Positions 15,416 through 24,998 are shown, numbered from the stretch's first letter. The stretch: 35,906 nt of DNA from Clostridia bacterium (GCA_017396825.1 JAFQKR010000096.1:1-35906), one strand, 5' to 3'. The notes: generated by a model from the letters alone, not told the origin. Program-made: numbers and translations.

Positions 15416-16483
15416 ATGCCTATAAACACGGGCAGTGAGTACGAATTTGATTACGAAAGCCGAATAATGGCTATGGAAGAGTGTGCCGAGGATACGGACA
15501 CCGAAAGCTCCTTGCGTCCTAAGACCATGGAGGACTACGTTGGGCAGGAGAAGGTAAAGGAAAACCTTTCCATCTTTATTGCCGCCGCAAAGGAGCGCGG
15601 GGAGAGCCTTGATCACGTGCTGCTGCACGGCCCGCCCGGCTTGGGTAAGACTACACTTTCCATGATAATAGCGGGAGAACTTGGGGTAAACCTTAAGGTA
15701 ACCAGCGGCCCTGCCATAGAAAAGGGGCGTGACCTTGCGGCACTTCTTACCACTCTCGGCGCTAACGACATTTTGTTTATAGACGAGATACACCGCCTTC
15801 CCCGTCAGGTGGAGGAGGTGCTGTACTCCGCAATGGAGGACTACGCTTTGGACCTGATGATGGGCAAGGGACCTGCGGCAAGAAGCATACGTATACCTCT
15901 GAAGCCCTTTACCCTTATAGGTGCTACCACAAGGGCAGGACAGCTTTCGTCACCGCTTCGCGATAGGTTTGGCATGCTGTTCCGTTTGGAGATGTATACC
16001 CCCGAGGAGCTTGCGTGTATAGTTACCCGAAGCGCAGGCATACTGGGCATAGATATAACCGACGACGGCGCTTTGGAGATAGCCTGCCGTTCAAGGGGCA
16101 CACCCCGTATAGCAAACCGCCTTCTTAAGAGAGTGCGTGACTTTGCACAGGTGATAGGAGACGGGGTTATTGACAAAAGGATAGCAGACAAGGCTCTTGC
16201 AAGCCTTGATATAGACGATTTAGGGCTTGATGCCACGGATAGGCGTATGCTTACCGCTATAATCAAGCACTTTGGCGGCGGTCCCGTAGGGCTTGAGACC
16301 CTTGCGGCGGTAACGGGCGAGGAAGCCGTTACTCTTGAGGACGTTTACGAGCCGTATCTTCTTCAGCTTGGCTTTATAAACCGCACGCCTCGCGGCAGAT
16401 GCGCCACGGTCAGCGCGTACAAGCACTTGGGGATAAAAGCCCCCGAGGGTGCGGTAGAGCAAACAAAATTCTTTGACAGTTAA
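15416..16483 (+). CDS. ruvB: Holliday junction branch migration ATPase RuvB
   Basis: The hexameric motor that drives branch migration. The 355 residues contain Walker A GPPGLGKT at 72-79, Walker B FIDEIH with D123-E124, sensor 1 GATTRAG, the arginine finger of RDRFG and a C-terminal winged helix with the FINRTPRGR signature. The N-terminal tail of about 30 residues is slightly longer than typical. A strong GGAGAGGAGGGG site precedes the ATG, 22 bases after ruvA. Confidence 0.97.
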   Translation: MPINTGSEYEFDYESRIMAMEECAEDTDTESSLRPKTMEDYVGQEKVKENLSIFIAAAKERGESLDHVLLHGPPGLGKTTLSMIIAGELGVNLKVTSGPAIEKGRDLAALLTTLGANDILFIDEIHRLPRQVEEVLYSAMEDYALDLMMGKGPAARSIRIPLKPFTLIGATTRAGQLSSPLRDRFGMLFRLEMYTPEELACIVTRSAGILGIDITDDGALEIACRSRGTPRIANRLLKRVRDFAQVIGDGVIDKRIADKALASLDIDDLGLDATDRRMLTAIIKHFGGGPVGLETLAAVTGEEAVTLEDVYEPYLLQLGFINRTPRGRCATVSAYKHLGIKAPEGAVEQTKFFDS

Positions 16484-16498
16484 AAAGAGGAAATGTTT

Positions 16499-17383
16499 AT
16501 GTTTATAGCCTCAAATTGGAGTGATTACGCATTGCTTGACGCAGGCGGCGGCAAGCGCTTGGAGCGCTGGGGAGACTACGTTCTCGTTCGTCCCGACCCA
16601 CAGGTAATATGGGCAGGAGGCGAGGGAGGCGGATGGCGCAAGGCACACGGCGTTTACAGCCGTTCCTCGGGCGGCGGCGGAAGCTGGGTAAAAAAGGAAA
16701 TGCCCGAAGAATGGGAGATCTCCTATAACTTGAACGGTAAAACTGATGATGACAGCGTTATGAGGTTTTCTGTTTCTCCCATGGGCTTTAAGCATACGGG
16801 CGTGTTTCCTGAGCAGGCGGCAAATTGGGATTGGTTCTCTGACCTTATAAAAAAGGCAGGCAGACCCATAAAGCTGCTTAACCTTTTCGCATACACCGGC
16901 GGCGCTTCTATCGCGGCGGCAAAGGCCGGCGCATTCGTGTGCCACGTTGATGCCTCTAAGGGTATGGTGGCAAGGGCAAAGCTTAACGCCTCCATAAGCG
17001 GTGTAAGGCAGGACGGTATCCGCTTTATAGTGGACGACTGCTTTAAGTTCGTTCGCCGTGAACAGCGCAGAGGTAATAAATACGACGCTATAATTTTGGA
17101 TCCGCCATCTTACGGCAGAGGCCCCGGCGGGGAAAAATGGTCACTGGAGGCAGACCTTGACAGCCTTGTGGCAGACCTTGTGCCTCTCCTTTCCGATAAC
17201 CCCTTGTTTGTGCTTCTCAACTCCTACACGGCGGGGCTTTCCCCCTCCACCTGCGGCTACATTCTGGGTCTTGCTCTTAAGCCCCGCTTTGGCGGCAGAG
17301 TGGACAGTGACGAGTTGGGGCTTCCCGTGGCGGCAAGCGGTCTTTGCCTGCCCTGCGGCGCATCTGCAAGGTTTACTGTTTAA
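16499..17383 (+). CDS. Class I SAM-dependent methyltransferase (RlmI/RlmK-like catalytic domain)
   Basis: A 294-residue protein of the SAM-methyltransferase family that includes the C-terminal half of RlmI and RlmL. Motif I is LLNLFAYTGGASI near residue 125-135, the acidic residue after the second strand is in CHVDASKGM, and motif IV is LDPPSYGRG. The N-terminal part (residues 1-100) lacks a PUA domain and has a glycine-rich SSGGGGSW stretch. The likely substrate is a nucleic acid, probably rRNA, but this is inferred. ATG 16499 was chosen over ATG 16493 because AAGAGG is eight bases from the former and two from the latter. It sits ten or so bases after ruvB and before the ECF module. Confidence 0.82.
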   Translation: MFIASNWSDYALLDAGGGKRLERWGDYVLVRPDPQVIWAGGEGGGWRKAHGVYSRSSGGGGSWVKKEMPEEWEISYNLNGKTDDDSVMRFSVSPMGFKHTGVFPEQAANWDWFSDLIKKAGRPIKLLNLFAYTGGASIAAAKAGAFVCHVDASKGMVARAKLNASISGVRQDGIRFIVDDCFKFVRREQRRGNKYDAIILDPPSYGRGPGGEKWSLEADLDSLVADLVPLLSDNPLFVLLNSYTAGLSPSTCGYILGLALKPRFGGRVDSDELGLPVAASGLCLPCGASARFTV

Positions 17384-17392
17384 GAGGTGAAT

Positions 17393-18232
17393 ATGTCTTA
17401 TATAGAGGTTAAGGACCTGTGCTTCTCCTACGAGGAGGAGGGCATGGTCAGAATATTTGACGGGCTTGACCTTAGTTTTGAAAAGGGCACCTACAACGCT
17501 ATACTCGGCAGAAACGGCAGCGGTAAAAGCACCCTTGCAAAGCTTCTTTGCGGTATACTTCAGCCCCAAAGGGGCAGCGTTACCGTAGGCGGGTACAGTA
17601 CAGCCGACGAGGACCAGCTTTACAAACTGAGGCGCAGCTGCGGTATGATATTCCAAAACCCCGACAACCAGATAGTTGCCAGCGTGGTAGAGGAGGACGT
17701 GGCATTTGCCCCTGAAAATTTGGGTATAGAGCCGAACGAGATACGCCGCAGAGTAGATGCGGCCCTTGCCGAGGTGGGCATGTCAGAGTACGCCACCCAC
17801 GCCACCCATAAGCTGTCCGGCGGTCAAAAGCAGCGCGTTGCCATAGCAGGGGTTCTTGCCATGATGCCCGACTGTATTATATTTGACGAGGCGACGGCTA
17901 TGCTTGATCCCGTTGGCAGACGAGATATAACCGCGGCAATGCGCCGTCTTAACAAGGAGCACGGTATAACCGTTATCAACATAACCCATTACATGAACGA
18001 GGCGGCGGAGGCAGACCGTATAGTGGTGCTGGACAAGGGCGAGGTGATTATGGACGGCACACCCAGAGAGGTCTTCTCTCACGGGGATAAGCTGAGGGCG
18101 GCAAACCTTGCCACGCCCCAGATAACAGAGCTTTGCGATATGCTTACAGAGGCGGGTATAGAACTGCCTAAGGGTATATTGCACACAATGGAGGCGGCAG
18201 ACGCCATAGAAAACTACGTAAAAGGACTTTAA
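17393..18232 (+). CDS. ecfA1: Energy-coupling factor ATPase 1
   Basis: One of two ATPases of the ECF vitamin and metal transporter module, at the inner face of the membrane. The 279 residues show Walker A GRNGSGKS at 39-46, the ECF-typical Q-loop FQNPDNQ, signature KLSGGQKQRVAIAGVLAM, Walker B IIFDEATAMLDP and an H-loop in NITHYMNEA. The FQNPDNQ sequence and the position before a second ATPase mark it as EcfA1. The start is ATG 17393 with AAGAGG five bases upstream; GTG 17387 overlaps that site. It precedes ecfA2 by three bases. Confidence 0.94.
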   Translation: MSYIEVKDLCFSYEEEGMVRIFDGLDLSFEKGTYNAILGRNGSGKSTLAKLLCGILQPQRGSVTVGGYSTADEDQLYKLRRSCGMIFQNPDNQIVASVVEEDVAFAPENLGIEPNEIRRRVDAALAEVGMSEYATHATHKLSGGQKQRVAIAGVLAMMPDCIIFDEATAMLDPVGRRDITAAMRRLNKEHGITVINITHYMNEAAEADRIVVLDKGEVIMDGTPREVFSHGDKLRAANLATPQITELCDMLTEAGIELPKGILHTMEAADAIENYVKGL

Positions 18233-18235
18233 CTG

Positions 18236-19111
18236 ATGTCAGGTATAGAGGTAAAAAACGTAAGCGTTGTTTACGGCGCAGGGACTCCCTTTGAAAAGAA
18301 GGCGCTGGATAACGTAAGCATAGATTTCGGCAGTGACCGCGTAGTTGGGATAATAGGCCACACGGGCAGCGGTAAAAGCACTCTTGCCATGCTTCTCAAC
18401 GGGCTCAACAAGCCCACCGAGGGTACGGTGCTTCTCGGGGGCGAGGATATATGGGCAAGGCCTAAGGAGATAAGCAAGGTTCGTTTCCGCGTGGGGCTTG
18501 TTTTTCAGTACCCCGAGTATCAACTTTTTGAAGAGACGGTTTATAAGGACATCGCCTTTGGCCCAAAAAACATGGGCATGGACGAGGAGAACCTTGATAG
18601 GGCAGTAAGAAATGCGGCAAAGTTTTGCGGTATAGAGGATACCATGCTTGAGAAATCTCCCTTTGAGTTGTCAGGCGGCCAAAAACGGCGTGTTGCCATT
18701 GCGGGTGTTGCCGCTATGGACCCGGAGGTGCTGGTATTGGACGAGCCTGCGGCAGGGCTTGACCCTGCAGGTCGTGAGGAGATAATCGGCGGTCTGCTTG
18801 AGTACCGCAAGCAAAGGAAAAGCACCATGCTTATCATTTCTCACAGTATGGAGGATATAGCGCGTTATGCCGATTATATAGTAGTGCTTGACCATGGCAA
18901 GGTGCATATGCAAGGCACTCCTGCCGAGATTTTCCACGATGCGGAAAGGCTTTTTGAGGCGTCTCTTGACCTTCCGCAGGTAACAAAGCTGTTTGTAGAG
19001 CTTAAAAAACGCGCTCTTGCAGAGGAGACTGACGTTTACACCTGTAAGGAGGGCGTTCGCCGTATAAAGGCAATAATTGAAAAAAGGCTTACAGGAGAAG
19101 CAAATGCTTAA
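18236..19111 (+). CDS. ecfA2: Energy-coupling factor ATPase 2
   Basis: Second ATPase of the ECF module. The 291 residues show Walker A GHTGSGKS at 41-48, the EcfA2-typical Q-loop FQYPEYQLFEETV, signature ELSGGQKRRVAIAG, Walker B LVLDEPAAGLDP and the switch histidine in IISHSMED. Pairs with EcfA1 as a heterodimer coupled to EcfT. AAAGGA upstream of the ATG lies in the end of ecfA1. Its last eight bases overlap the start of ecfT. Confidence 0.94.
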   Translation: MSGIEVKNVSVVYGAGTPFEKKALDNVSIDFGSDRVVGIIGHTGSGKSTLAMLLNGLNKPTEGTVLLGGEDIWARPKEISKVRFRVGLVFQYPEYQLFEETVYKDIAFGPKNMGMDEENLDRAVRNAAKFCGIEDTMLEKSPFELSGGQKRRVAIAGVAAMDPEVLVLDEPAAGLDPAGREEIIGGLLEYRKQRKSTMLIISHSMEDIARYADYIVVLDHGKVHMQGTPAEIFHDAERLFEASLDLPQVTKLFVELKKRALAEETDVYTCKEGVRRIKAIIEKRLTGEANA

Positions 19112-19919
19112 AGATATTACTTTGGGGCAGTTTTTCCCCGGTAACTCTCTGCTTCATAAGACCGACGCAAGGTTTAAGATACTTATACTTATAGCGTTTT
19201 TGGTGGCGGTTATCGCCGCAAAAAGCGCGTGGTCGTTCTTGGCAGTGGTGGTGGTTACCGCGGCGTTCGTAGCGCTGTCACGGATACCCGTTAAAATAGT
19301 GCTTAAAAATCTAAAGCCCCTTATATTTATTCTCGTTTTTACGGGCATACTTAATATATTCTTTTATAAGGGCGAGACTCTTTTGCTCCATTGGAGCTTT
19401 ATAAAAATCTACAAGGAAGGGCTTATATACGCAGGCTTTATGATGCTGAGGCTGGTGTGCCTTGTTTGCGGAAGCTTTGTTATTCTCACCTACACCACCT
19501 CTCCCCTTGATATGACCGATGCTATTGAAAAGCTGCTTTCCCCCTTAAAGGCGCTTCACGTGCCCGTGCACGAGTTTGCAATGATGATGACCATCGCCCT
19601 TCGCTTTATCCCAACACTGGTAGAGGAGACCGATAAGATAATGTGCGCCCAAAAGGCAAGGGGTGCCGACATGGAATCGGGCAGTCTTTTAAAAAGAGCA
19701 AAGGCGCTTGTGCCTATTCTTATCCCTCTTTTCGTTTCCGCTTTTCGCCGCGCGGATGAGTTGGCAGAGGCTATGGAATGCCGTTGCTATCACGGCGGAG
19801 AGGGCAGAACCCGTATGAAACAGATGAAAAGCCGCTTTTCCGATTGGGCTTTCCTGCTTCTTATGATGGTCTTTGCCGTAGGCGTGTTTTTCATAAACGG
19901 CTACGGGGTTAGAGTATAA
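19104..19919 (+). CDS. ecfT: Energy-coupling factor transmembrane protein EcfT
   Basis: The shared membrane scaffold that joins EcfA1/A2 to exchangeable substrate-binding subunits such as FolT. The 271 residues include several hydrophobic helices at about 25-140 and 240-265, and the two cytosolic coupling helices: the first contains the ARG motif (AQKARGADME), the second AMECRCYHGGEGRTRM, in which the second ARG motif reads CRC, a form common in Clostridia. ATG 19104 follows AGGAG; the longer frame starts inside ecfA2. It overlaps truA by one base (TAATG). Confidence 0.93.
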   Translation: MLKDITLGQFFPGNSLLHKTDARFKILILIAFLVAVIAAKSAWSFLAVVVVTAAFVALSRIPVKIVLKNLKPLIFILVFTGILNIFFYKGETLLLHWSFIKIYKEGLIYAGFMMLRLVCLVCGSFVILTYTTSPLDMTDAIEKLLSPLKALHVPVHEFAMMMTIALRFIPTLVEETDKIMCAQKARGADMESGSLLKRAKALVPILIPLFVSAFRRADELAEAMECRCYHGGEGRTRMKQMKSRFSDWAFLLLMMVFAVGVFFINGYGVRV

Positions 19920-20686
19920 TGGCAGTATACGCCCTCACCGTTGCCTATAAGGGCACCCGTTACAGCGGTTGGCAGGTGCAAAAAAACGCCCCCTCCGTTC
20001 AAAGCGCGGTGCAGGACGCGGTGGAAAGGGTATTCGGAACACGCCTTGGCGTTACGGGCTGCAGCAGAACCGATAGCGGTGTTCACGCTCTTGCCTACGT
20101 GTGCCATATCGAAACAGAAAAAGAAATACAGCCGGAAAAGCTGTGTCTTGCCCTTAATATGCACCTCCCTCGTGATATAAGCGTGCTTGAAGCTAGGGTA
20201 GAGGAGGATGGCTTCCACGCAAGATACAGCGCCTTGGGAAAGGAATACCTTTACGTTATACGCAACAGCCGTGTGCGTGACCCCTTTGCCGAGGGCGGCG
20301 TGTATCAATATCCCTTTCACGTGGATGAAAACTTGGCGTCAAAGCTTGGCAAGGCGTTTGTAGGCAAGCATGATTTCGGTGCTTTTATGTCTGCGGGCAG
20401 TAAGATAACCGACACCGTAAGAACGGTATACTATTTTGACGTAAGGCGTGAGGGTGACTATCTTTTGATAAGTACCGCCGCTGACGGGTTCCTTTACAAC
20501 ATGGTGCGTATAATGGTAGGCACCTTGCTGAAGGCGTGCAAGGGAAGTCTTGATATAACGGCGGCTCTCAATACCCCCGACAGAGGGCTGGCAGGTCCTA
20601 CGGCTCCTGCCGAGGGACTGTATCTTAAAAAGGTCTTTTACAGCAAAAAAGAACTTGAAGAAAGAATAAACAACTTTGAAGAATAA
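19919..20686 (+). CDS. truA: tRNA pseudouridine(38-40) synthase TruA
   Basis: Makes pseudouridine at positions 38-40 of the tRNA anticodon arm. The 255 residues are normal length. The catalytic aspartate is D52 in SRTDSGVHA (usually GRTDAGVHA). Other family features are YKGTRYSGWQ near the N terminus, FHARYSALGKEYLY, and FLYNMVRIMVGTLL in the C-terminal half. Its linkage to ecfA1-ecfA2-ecfT is conserved in many Bacillota, which supports the assignments of all four. Translation is coupled to ecfT by a one-base overlap. Confidence 0.96.
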   Translation: MAVYALTVAYKGTRYSGWQVQKNAPSVQSAVQDAVERVFGTRLGVTGCSRTDSGVHALAYVCHIETEKEIQPEKLCLALNMHLPRDISVLEARVEEDGFHARYSALGKEYLYVIRNSRVRDPFAEGGVYQYPFHVDENLASKLGKAFVGKHDFGAFMSAGSKITDTVRTVYYFDVRREGDYLLISTAADGFLYNMVRIMVGTLLKACKGSLDITAALNTPDRGLAGPTAPAEGLYLKKVFYSKKELEERINNFEE

Positions 20687-20713
20687 AGACGTAAGGAAAG
20701 GAGGCGGTGCAAA

Positions 20714-21964
20714 ATGGGCGCGTTTTCCATATTTGGCGGTAAAAAGCAAAAGGTATCCGACGGTAAAGGTTATTATCACCGTATAAGCGTGTTCTTTGCC
20801 TTGGCAAAGTATTTGTGCTTGTTGTTGGCTTTGGCGGCACTGCTTTACGGCTTTTCCTTCCGCACCGATGAGATAAACGCAGACAATTTCAGGTATCTGC
20901 TCAGTTTTTTGGGTGACGGTGAGACCGAGACCCAAGCCTACAGCACCGTTTACTACGATAATAACGAGACTAACCGTTTCGCCCTTGTAAGGGGTGACTT
21001 GGCGGTGGTAAATAACAGCGGTGTTGCTGTTTACGGCCTTTCGGGCGCAAGGCGCTCCGTTGATACCGGTTTTAAGATGGACTCTCCCGAGGTCATGCAC
21101 AGCGCAAAGTATATGTATATATATGACCTTGGCGGCTCAGAGGTCGTTATAAAAAGCACGCTTGAAACGGTTAATACCCTAAGCTACGACTTTCCCATAC
21201 GTGCCGCTACAGCAACGGATAACGGCCATTTTGCCGTTGTAAGCGAGAAGAAGACCAGCCGCAGCTCGGTGTTCGTGTACGACGAAAGCTTCCGCGAGGT
21301 GTATAATTGCTCGTACAGCAGCCTTTATACCCTCTCCGTGGACTTAAGTTCTGATGCAAGCCGTCTTGTTACCGCTTCGGTGGAGGCGGTTGGCGGCGAA
21401 TTTGTCACCACTTTGTATCTGTACTCTCTTTCTGAAAAGGAGCCGTTGGTAAAGCACAGCATAACGGGCGAATATCCCTATAAGGTTGCCTTTGGTGACG
21501 GTGGCGAGATAATCCTTCTTACCGATAAGAGTTGTCGTTTTTACGGCAAAAGCGGCGAGGAGGTTTCTACGCTGACCTTTGGCAACGAGGGTATAAGCGG
21601 CTTTGACATAGGCGGCAAATACTTTGTAAGAACCTATCCTTTGTCCACCCTCTCTTCAGCCGTAAGGCTTGAGGTGTATGGCGTTTCCGACGGCGCTTTT
21701 GTGTGGGGTAAGGATTTTGAGTCGGGGCTGAGGCTTGCCAAGACCCTTGGCGGCTATCTGTTCACCTCCTCAAATGAAGGGCTTACCGTAAGGGATATAG
21801 CCGCGAAGGAGGAGCGATTTACTTCTACGGACGAGGGAGTGATTCAGCTTTTGCCTGTGGAAGATGGGAAAACCTTGGTGCTTACCGAGGGTTCTGGCAG
21901 TGTTTTGGATTACAAGGCTTTGTTTGAAACGAAAGGAGACGACTCTGATGGGAGCGATAATTGA
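20714..21964 (+). CDS. DUF5711-type membrane-anchored beta-propeller-like protein
   Basis: A 416-residue protein with one membrane helix at about 33-50 and a large extracytoplasmic part. From about 75 onwards repeated blocks of short strands (VYYDNNETNRFALVRG, GVAVYGLSGARRS, IYDLGGSEVV and so on) suggest a WD40/PQQ-like propeller, as in the clostridial DUF5711 family that commonly neighbours CvpA proteins. No catalytic motif is seen, so a binding or sensing role is likely. GGAGGCGGTG lies upstream of the ATG. Its 3' end overlaps the next gene by 17 bases, so the pair is translated together. Confidence 0.75.
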   Translation: MGAFSIFGGKKQKVSDGKGYYHRISVFFALAKYLCLLLALAALLYGFSFRTDEINADNFRYLLSFLGDGETETQAYSTVYYDNNETNRFALVRGDLAVVNNSGVAVYGLSGARRSVDTGFKMDSPEVMHSAKYMYIYDLGGSEVVIKSTLETVNTLSYDFPIRAATATDNGHFAVVSEKKTSRSSVFVYDESFREVYNCSYSSLYTLSVDLSSDASRLVTASVEAVGGEFVTTLYLYSLSEKEPLVKHSITGEYPYKVAFGDGGEIILLTDKSCRFYGKSGEEVSTLTFGNEGISGFDIGGKYFVRTYPLSTLSSAVRLEVYGVSDGAFVWGKDFESGLRLAKTLGGYLFTSSNEGLTVRDIAAKEERFTSTDEGVIQLLPVEDGKTLVLTEGSGSVLDYKALFETKGDDSDGSDN

Positions 21965-22667
21965 TATAATTATAGTTGCGATAATAGCCTATACAATAAT
22001 AATGGCAGTAAAAAAGGGCTTTGTAAAGACCGTTATAGGTGCACTGGGCTTTTTCCTTGCCATAGCTATTGCGGTGGCGTTTTGCGGTCCTTTGGCAGAT
22101 TTTCTTGAGGAGGGCGGCTTCGGCACCAGCGTAAGCCGTACCGTTGACGACCTTATCGACAGCAATGTCGACGAAGAAAACTACGAGGGCATTTTTAACA
22201 ATGAGGACGGCGAGGAAAGCGTGCTTCTTAAGATATGCAAGACCTTTGGTGCGGCTGACCGTTATGATGATATGAGCGACAACTATAACGAATGGCGTGA
22301 TGCGGGCATTGCCAGCGCAAGAGAATATCTCAAGACCTCTATAAAGGGCCCCGCTGTGGACCTTTGCTGCGGTATACTTGCCTTCCTTTTGGTGTTTGTT
22401 GCGGCTTGGATACTGCTTAAGGTAGCAGAGATCGTTATAGGTAAGGCGGTTGACCTGCCCGTGCTTAAGCAGGCAAACAAGCTTCTTGGCGCCATATCGG
22501 GCGTTATTCTTGCGGTAGTGCGTGTGTATATCGCTTGTTTGGTTATTAAATGGCTTGTTCCCGTTGCAGGCAGCTTCGGCTGGGAATGGGCGCTTAACGT
22601 TGACCTTACCGATTCTTATCTTTTTAATGCGTTTGAAAGCGTAAATTTCTTATCTTATTTGATATAA
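21948..22667 (+). CDS. CvpA-family membrane protein
   Basis: A 239-residue membrane protein with an N-terminal CvpA-like helix pair (GAIIDIIIVAIIAYTIIMAVKKG split at its charged end, then TVIGALGFFLAIAIAVAF), an insertion of about 85 mainly polar, acidic residues (about 70-135), and two further helices at about 145-205. CvpA itself is linked to colicin V secretion in E. coli; in Bacillota the family is of unclear function. The ATG at 21948 follows AAAGGAG and is preferred over the longer frame from 21864. Overlap with the DUF5711 gene suggests that both act in one complex. Confidence 0.8.
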   Translation: MGAIIDIIIVAIIAYTIIMAVKKGFVKTVIGALGFFLAIAIAVAFCGPLADFLEEGGFGTSVSRTVDDLIDSNVDEENYEGIFNNEDGEESVLLKICKTFGAADRYDDMSDNYNEWRDAGIASAREYLKTSIKGPAVDLCCGILAFLLVFVAAWILLKVAEIVIGKAVDLPVLKQANKLLGAISGVILAVVRVYIACLVIKWLVPVAGSFGWEWALNVDLTDSYLFNAFESVNFLSYLI

Positions 22668-22711
22668 AATATTAACGGAGGAAACCGTCTGAAAGGCGTT
22701 GACTTAAACAA

Positions 22712-24973
22712 ATGGCAAAAATGTGTTCCCGTTGCAAGACCCGTGTTGCGGTAGTTTTCGTAACTAAGGTTGAAGGCGACAAAACTATAAACGAGGGACT
22801 TTGCATAAAGTGTGCAAGGGAGCTCGGTGTTAAGCCCATTAACGATATTATCTCCAAGATGGGCATAAACGAGGAAGAACTGGACGCAATGATGGAAGAG
22901 ATGTCCGGCCTTATCCCCATGGATGACGATGGCGACGGCGACGAAGGTCGCGCCCCCGCCATAAACTTCGGCTCGCTTTTCCCCGGTATGGGTCAGCCCA
23001 TGCAGGGCGGTAAGCCCGAGGAGGGCGGCGAAAAGAAGGAAAGTAAAAAGGATAACAGCCGCAAGTTCCTTACCCAGTTCTGCCAAAACCTTACGGAAAA
23101 GGCTAAGGAAGGGAAAATAGACAACATAGTGGGCAGAGAAACGGAGCTTCTCCGTGTTATGCAGATACTCTGCCGCAGACAGAAAAACAATCCCTGCCTT
23201 ATAGGTGAGCCCGGCGTTGGTAAGACTGCCGTGGCAGAGGCCCTTGCAAGCCGTATAGTAAGCGGTAACGTGCCTTATAAGCTTAAGGACAAGGAGGTTT
23301 ACCTTGTTGATATGACCGCAATGGTTGCAGGCACCCAGTTCAGGGGACAGTTTGAAAACCGTATGAAGGGTCTTATCGAAGAAGTAAAGAAGCTCGGCAA
23401 CATAATTCTCGTTATCGACGAGGTTCATTCAATAGTTGCCGCAGGTGACGCTGAGGGCGGTATGAACGCCGCTAATATCCTTAAGCCTGCCCTTTCCAGA
23501 GGCGAAATTCAGGTAATAGGTGCAACTACCCTTGCGGAATACCGCAAGTATATAGAAAAGGACAGCGCCCTTGAAAGGCGCTTCCAGCCCGTTATGATCA
23601 ACGAGCCCAGCGTTGAGGACACGGTGGATATCCTTAAGGGTATAAAGAAGTACTATGAGGAATACCACGGTATACGTATAGACGACAGTCTTATAAGACG
23701 TATGGTTACCATGTCCGAACGATATATTACCGACCGTTATCTGCCCGATAAGGCGATAGACCTTATGGACGAGGCGGCGTCCCGTCTTGCTATGGAGTCT
23801 CCGCTTGTGGGTGAGATAGCCGCCCTTGACAAGGAGCTTGAGGAGATAAACGGACGCCTTGGAGAACTTGAGGGGGCAGACCCCAGCGAGGAAAACTTCC
23901 GCCTTATGGCAGACCTTCGTACCGAACAGGCGGTAAAGCAGGATGAGTTTAAAAAACTTTCCAAAAAACGCGATAAACTTCGTCTTACCGACGACGACGT
24001 TGCAAGGGTTATTGAGATATGGACCGGTATTCCCGCCAGCAGTATAACCGAAAACGAGTTTGCAAGGATAGACCGTCTTGAGGCTGAACTTAAAAAGCGC
24101 ATTATCGGTCAGGACGAGGCGGTTGGCAAGGTTGCCAAGGCAATAAAGAGAAGCAGGGCAGGGGTATCCTACAAGAAAAAGCCCGTTTCCTTTATCTTTG
24201 CAGGCAGCACGGGCGTGGGTAAGACAGAACTTGTAAAGGTTCTTGCGGGCTATCTTTTTGACAGCCCCGAGTCCCTAATACGCCTTGATATGTCCGAGTT
24301 TATGGAGAAGTATTCCGTAAGCCGTATCATAGGCTCTCCTCCCGGCTACGTAGGCTACGACGATGCAGGTCAGCTTACGGAAAAAATACGCCGCAAGCCT
24401 TACAGCGTAGTGTTGTTTGACGAAATAGAAAAGGCACATCCCGACGTGATGAATATTCTGCTTCAGATTCTTGACGACGGCAGAATAACCGACTCTCACG
24501 GCAAGGAGGTCAACTTTGAAAGCACCGTCATTATAATGACCACTAATGCGGGCAGCACCAACTCCGCGCCCACGGCAGGCTTTAACGTAGATGCCAAGGG
24601 CAGCGATGAAAGCCGCACTATGCGCGCGCTGGAGCGTTTCCTTCGTCCTGAGTTTATTAACCGCGTGGATGAGATAGTGGTATTTAACCGTCTTAGCAAG
24701 GATAACATTAAGGCTATATGCGGCATCATGCTTTCCGATCTTAAAAAGGTTCTGGAGGAAAAGGATATCACCTTCCTTTGGGACGATGCGGCAGTTGAAG
24801 CACTTTGCGAAAAGGGCTTCTCGGACAAATACGGCGCCCGCAATCTTCGCCGTGTGATACAAACGGAGATAGAGGACAGCGTTGCCGCAAGTATTATAGA
24901 GAATTACAAAACACCCGTAACGGCAGTAAGCGTTACCGCCGAGGATAAGGAAATAAAGGTAAGCTGTATCTAG
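22712..24973 (+). CDS. clpE: ClpE-like ATP-dependent unfoldase (Hsp100) with N-terminal zinc ribbon
   Basis: A 753-residue double-AAA Hsp100 protein that unfolds substrates for ClpP. The N terminus is a zinc ribbon (C5, C8, C31, C34) and acidic linker instead of the Clp-N repeats of ClpC, the layout of ClpE. AAA1 has Walker A GEPGVGKT at 165-172, AAA2 has GSTGVGKT at 498-505, with a short middle domain (about 385-440). The ClpP-docking tripeptide position holds AGF (622-624) where VGF or LGF is usual. The ATG has only weak ribosome sites (GAAAGG 16 bases away), and an in-frame TGA excludes earlier starts. No ctsR or mcsAB is adjacent. The symbol is by architecture. Confidence 0.88.
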   Translation: MAKMCSRCKTRVAVVFVTKVEGDKTINEGLCIKCARELGVKPINDIISKMGINEEELDAMMEEMSGLIPMDDDGDGDEGRAPAINFGSLFPGMGQPMQGGKPEEGGEKKESKKDNSRKFLTQFCQNLTEKAKEGKIDNIVGRETELLRVMQILCRRQKNNPCLIGEPGVGKTAVAEALASRIVSGNVPYKLKDKEVYLVDMTAMVAGTQFRGQFENRMKGLIEEVKKLGNIILVIDEVHSIVAAGDAEGGMNAANILKPALSRGEIQVIGATTLAEYRKYIEKDSALERRFQPVMINEPSVEDTVDILKGIKKYYEEYHGIRIDDSLIRRMVTMSERYITDRYLPDKAIDLMDEAASRLAMESPLVGEIAALDKELEEINGRLGELEGADPSEENFRLMADLRTEQAVKQDEFKKLSKKRDKLRLTDDDVARVIEIWTGIPASSITENEFARIDRLEAELKKRIIGQDEAVGKVAKAIKRSRAGVSYKKKPVSFIFAGSTGVGKTELVKVLAGYLFDSPESLIRLDMSEFMEKYSVSRIIGSPPGYVGYDDAGQLTEKIRRKPYSVVLFDEIEKAHPDVMNILLQILDDGRITDSHGKEVNFESTVIIMTTNAGSTNSAPTAGFNVDAKGSDESRTMRALERFLRPEFINRVDEIVVFNRLSKDNIKAICGIMLSDLKKVLEEKDITFLWDDAAVEALCEKGFSDKYGARNLRRVIQTEIEDSVAASIIENYKTPVTAVSVTAEDKEIKVSCI

Positions 24974-24998
24974 GCTTGCCGAAGGGCAAAACTGCGGA

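Noticed and set aside
22621..22711. Separate promoter before clpE (TTGAAA and TATAAA)
   Set aside because: The boxes at 22633 and 22663 are 24 bases apart, too far for a sigma-A promoter; no CtsR-type repeat was seen.
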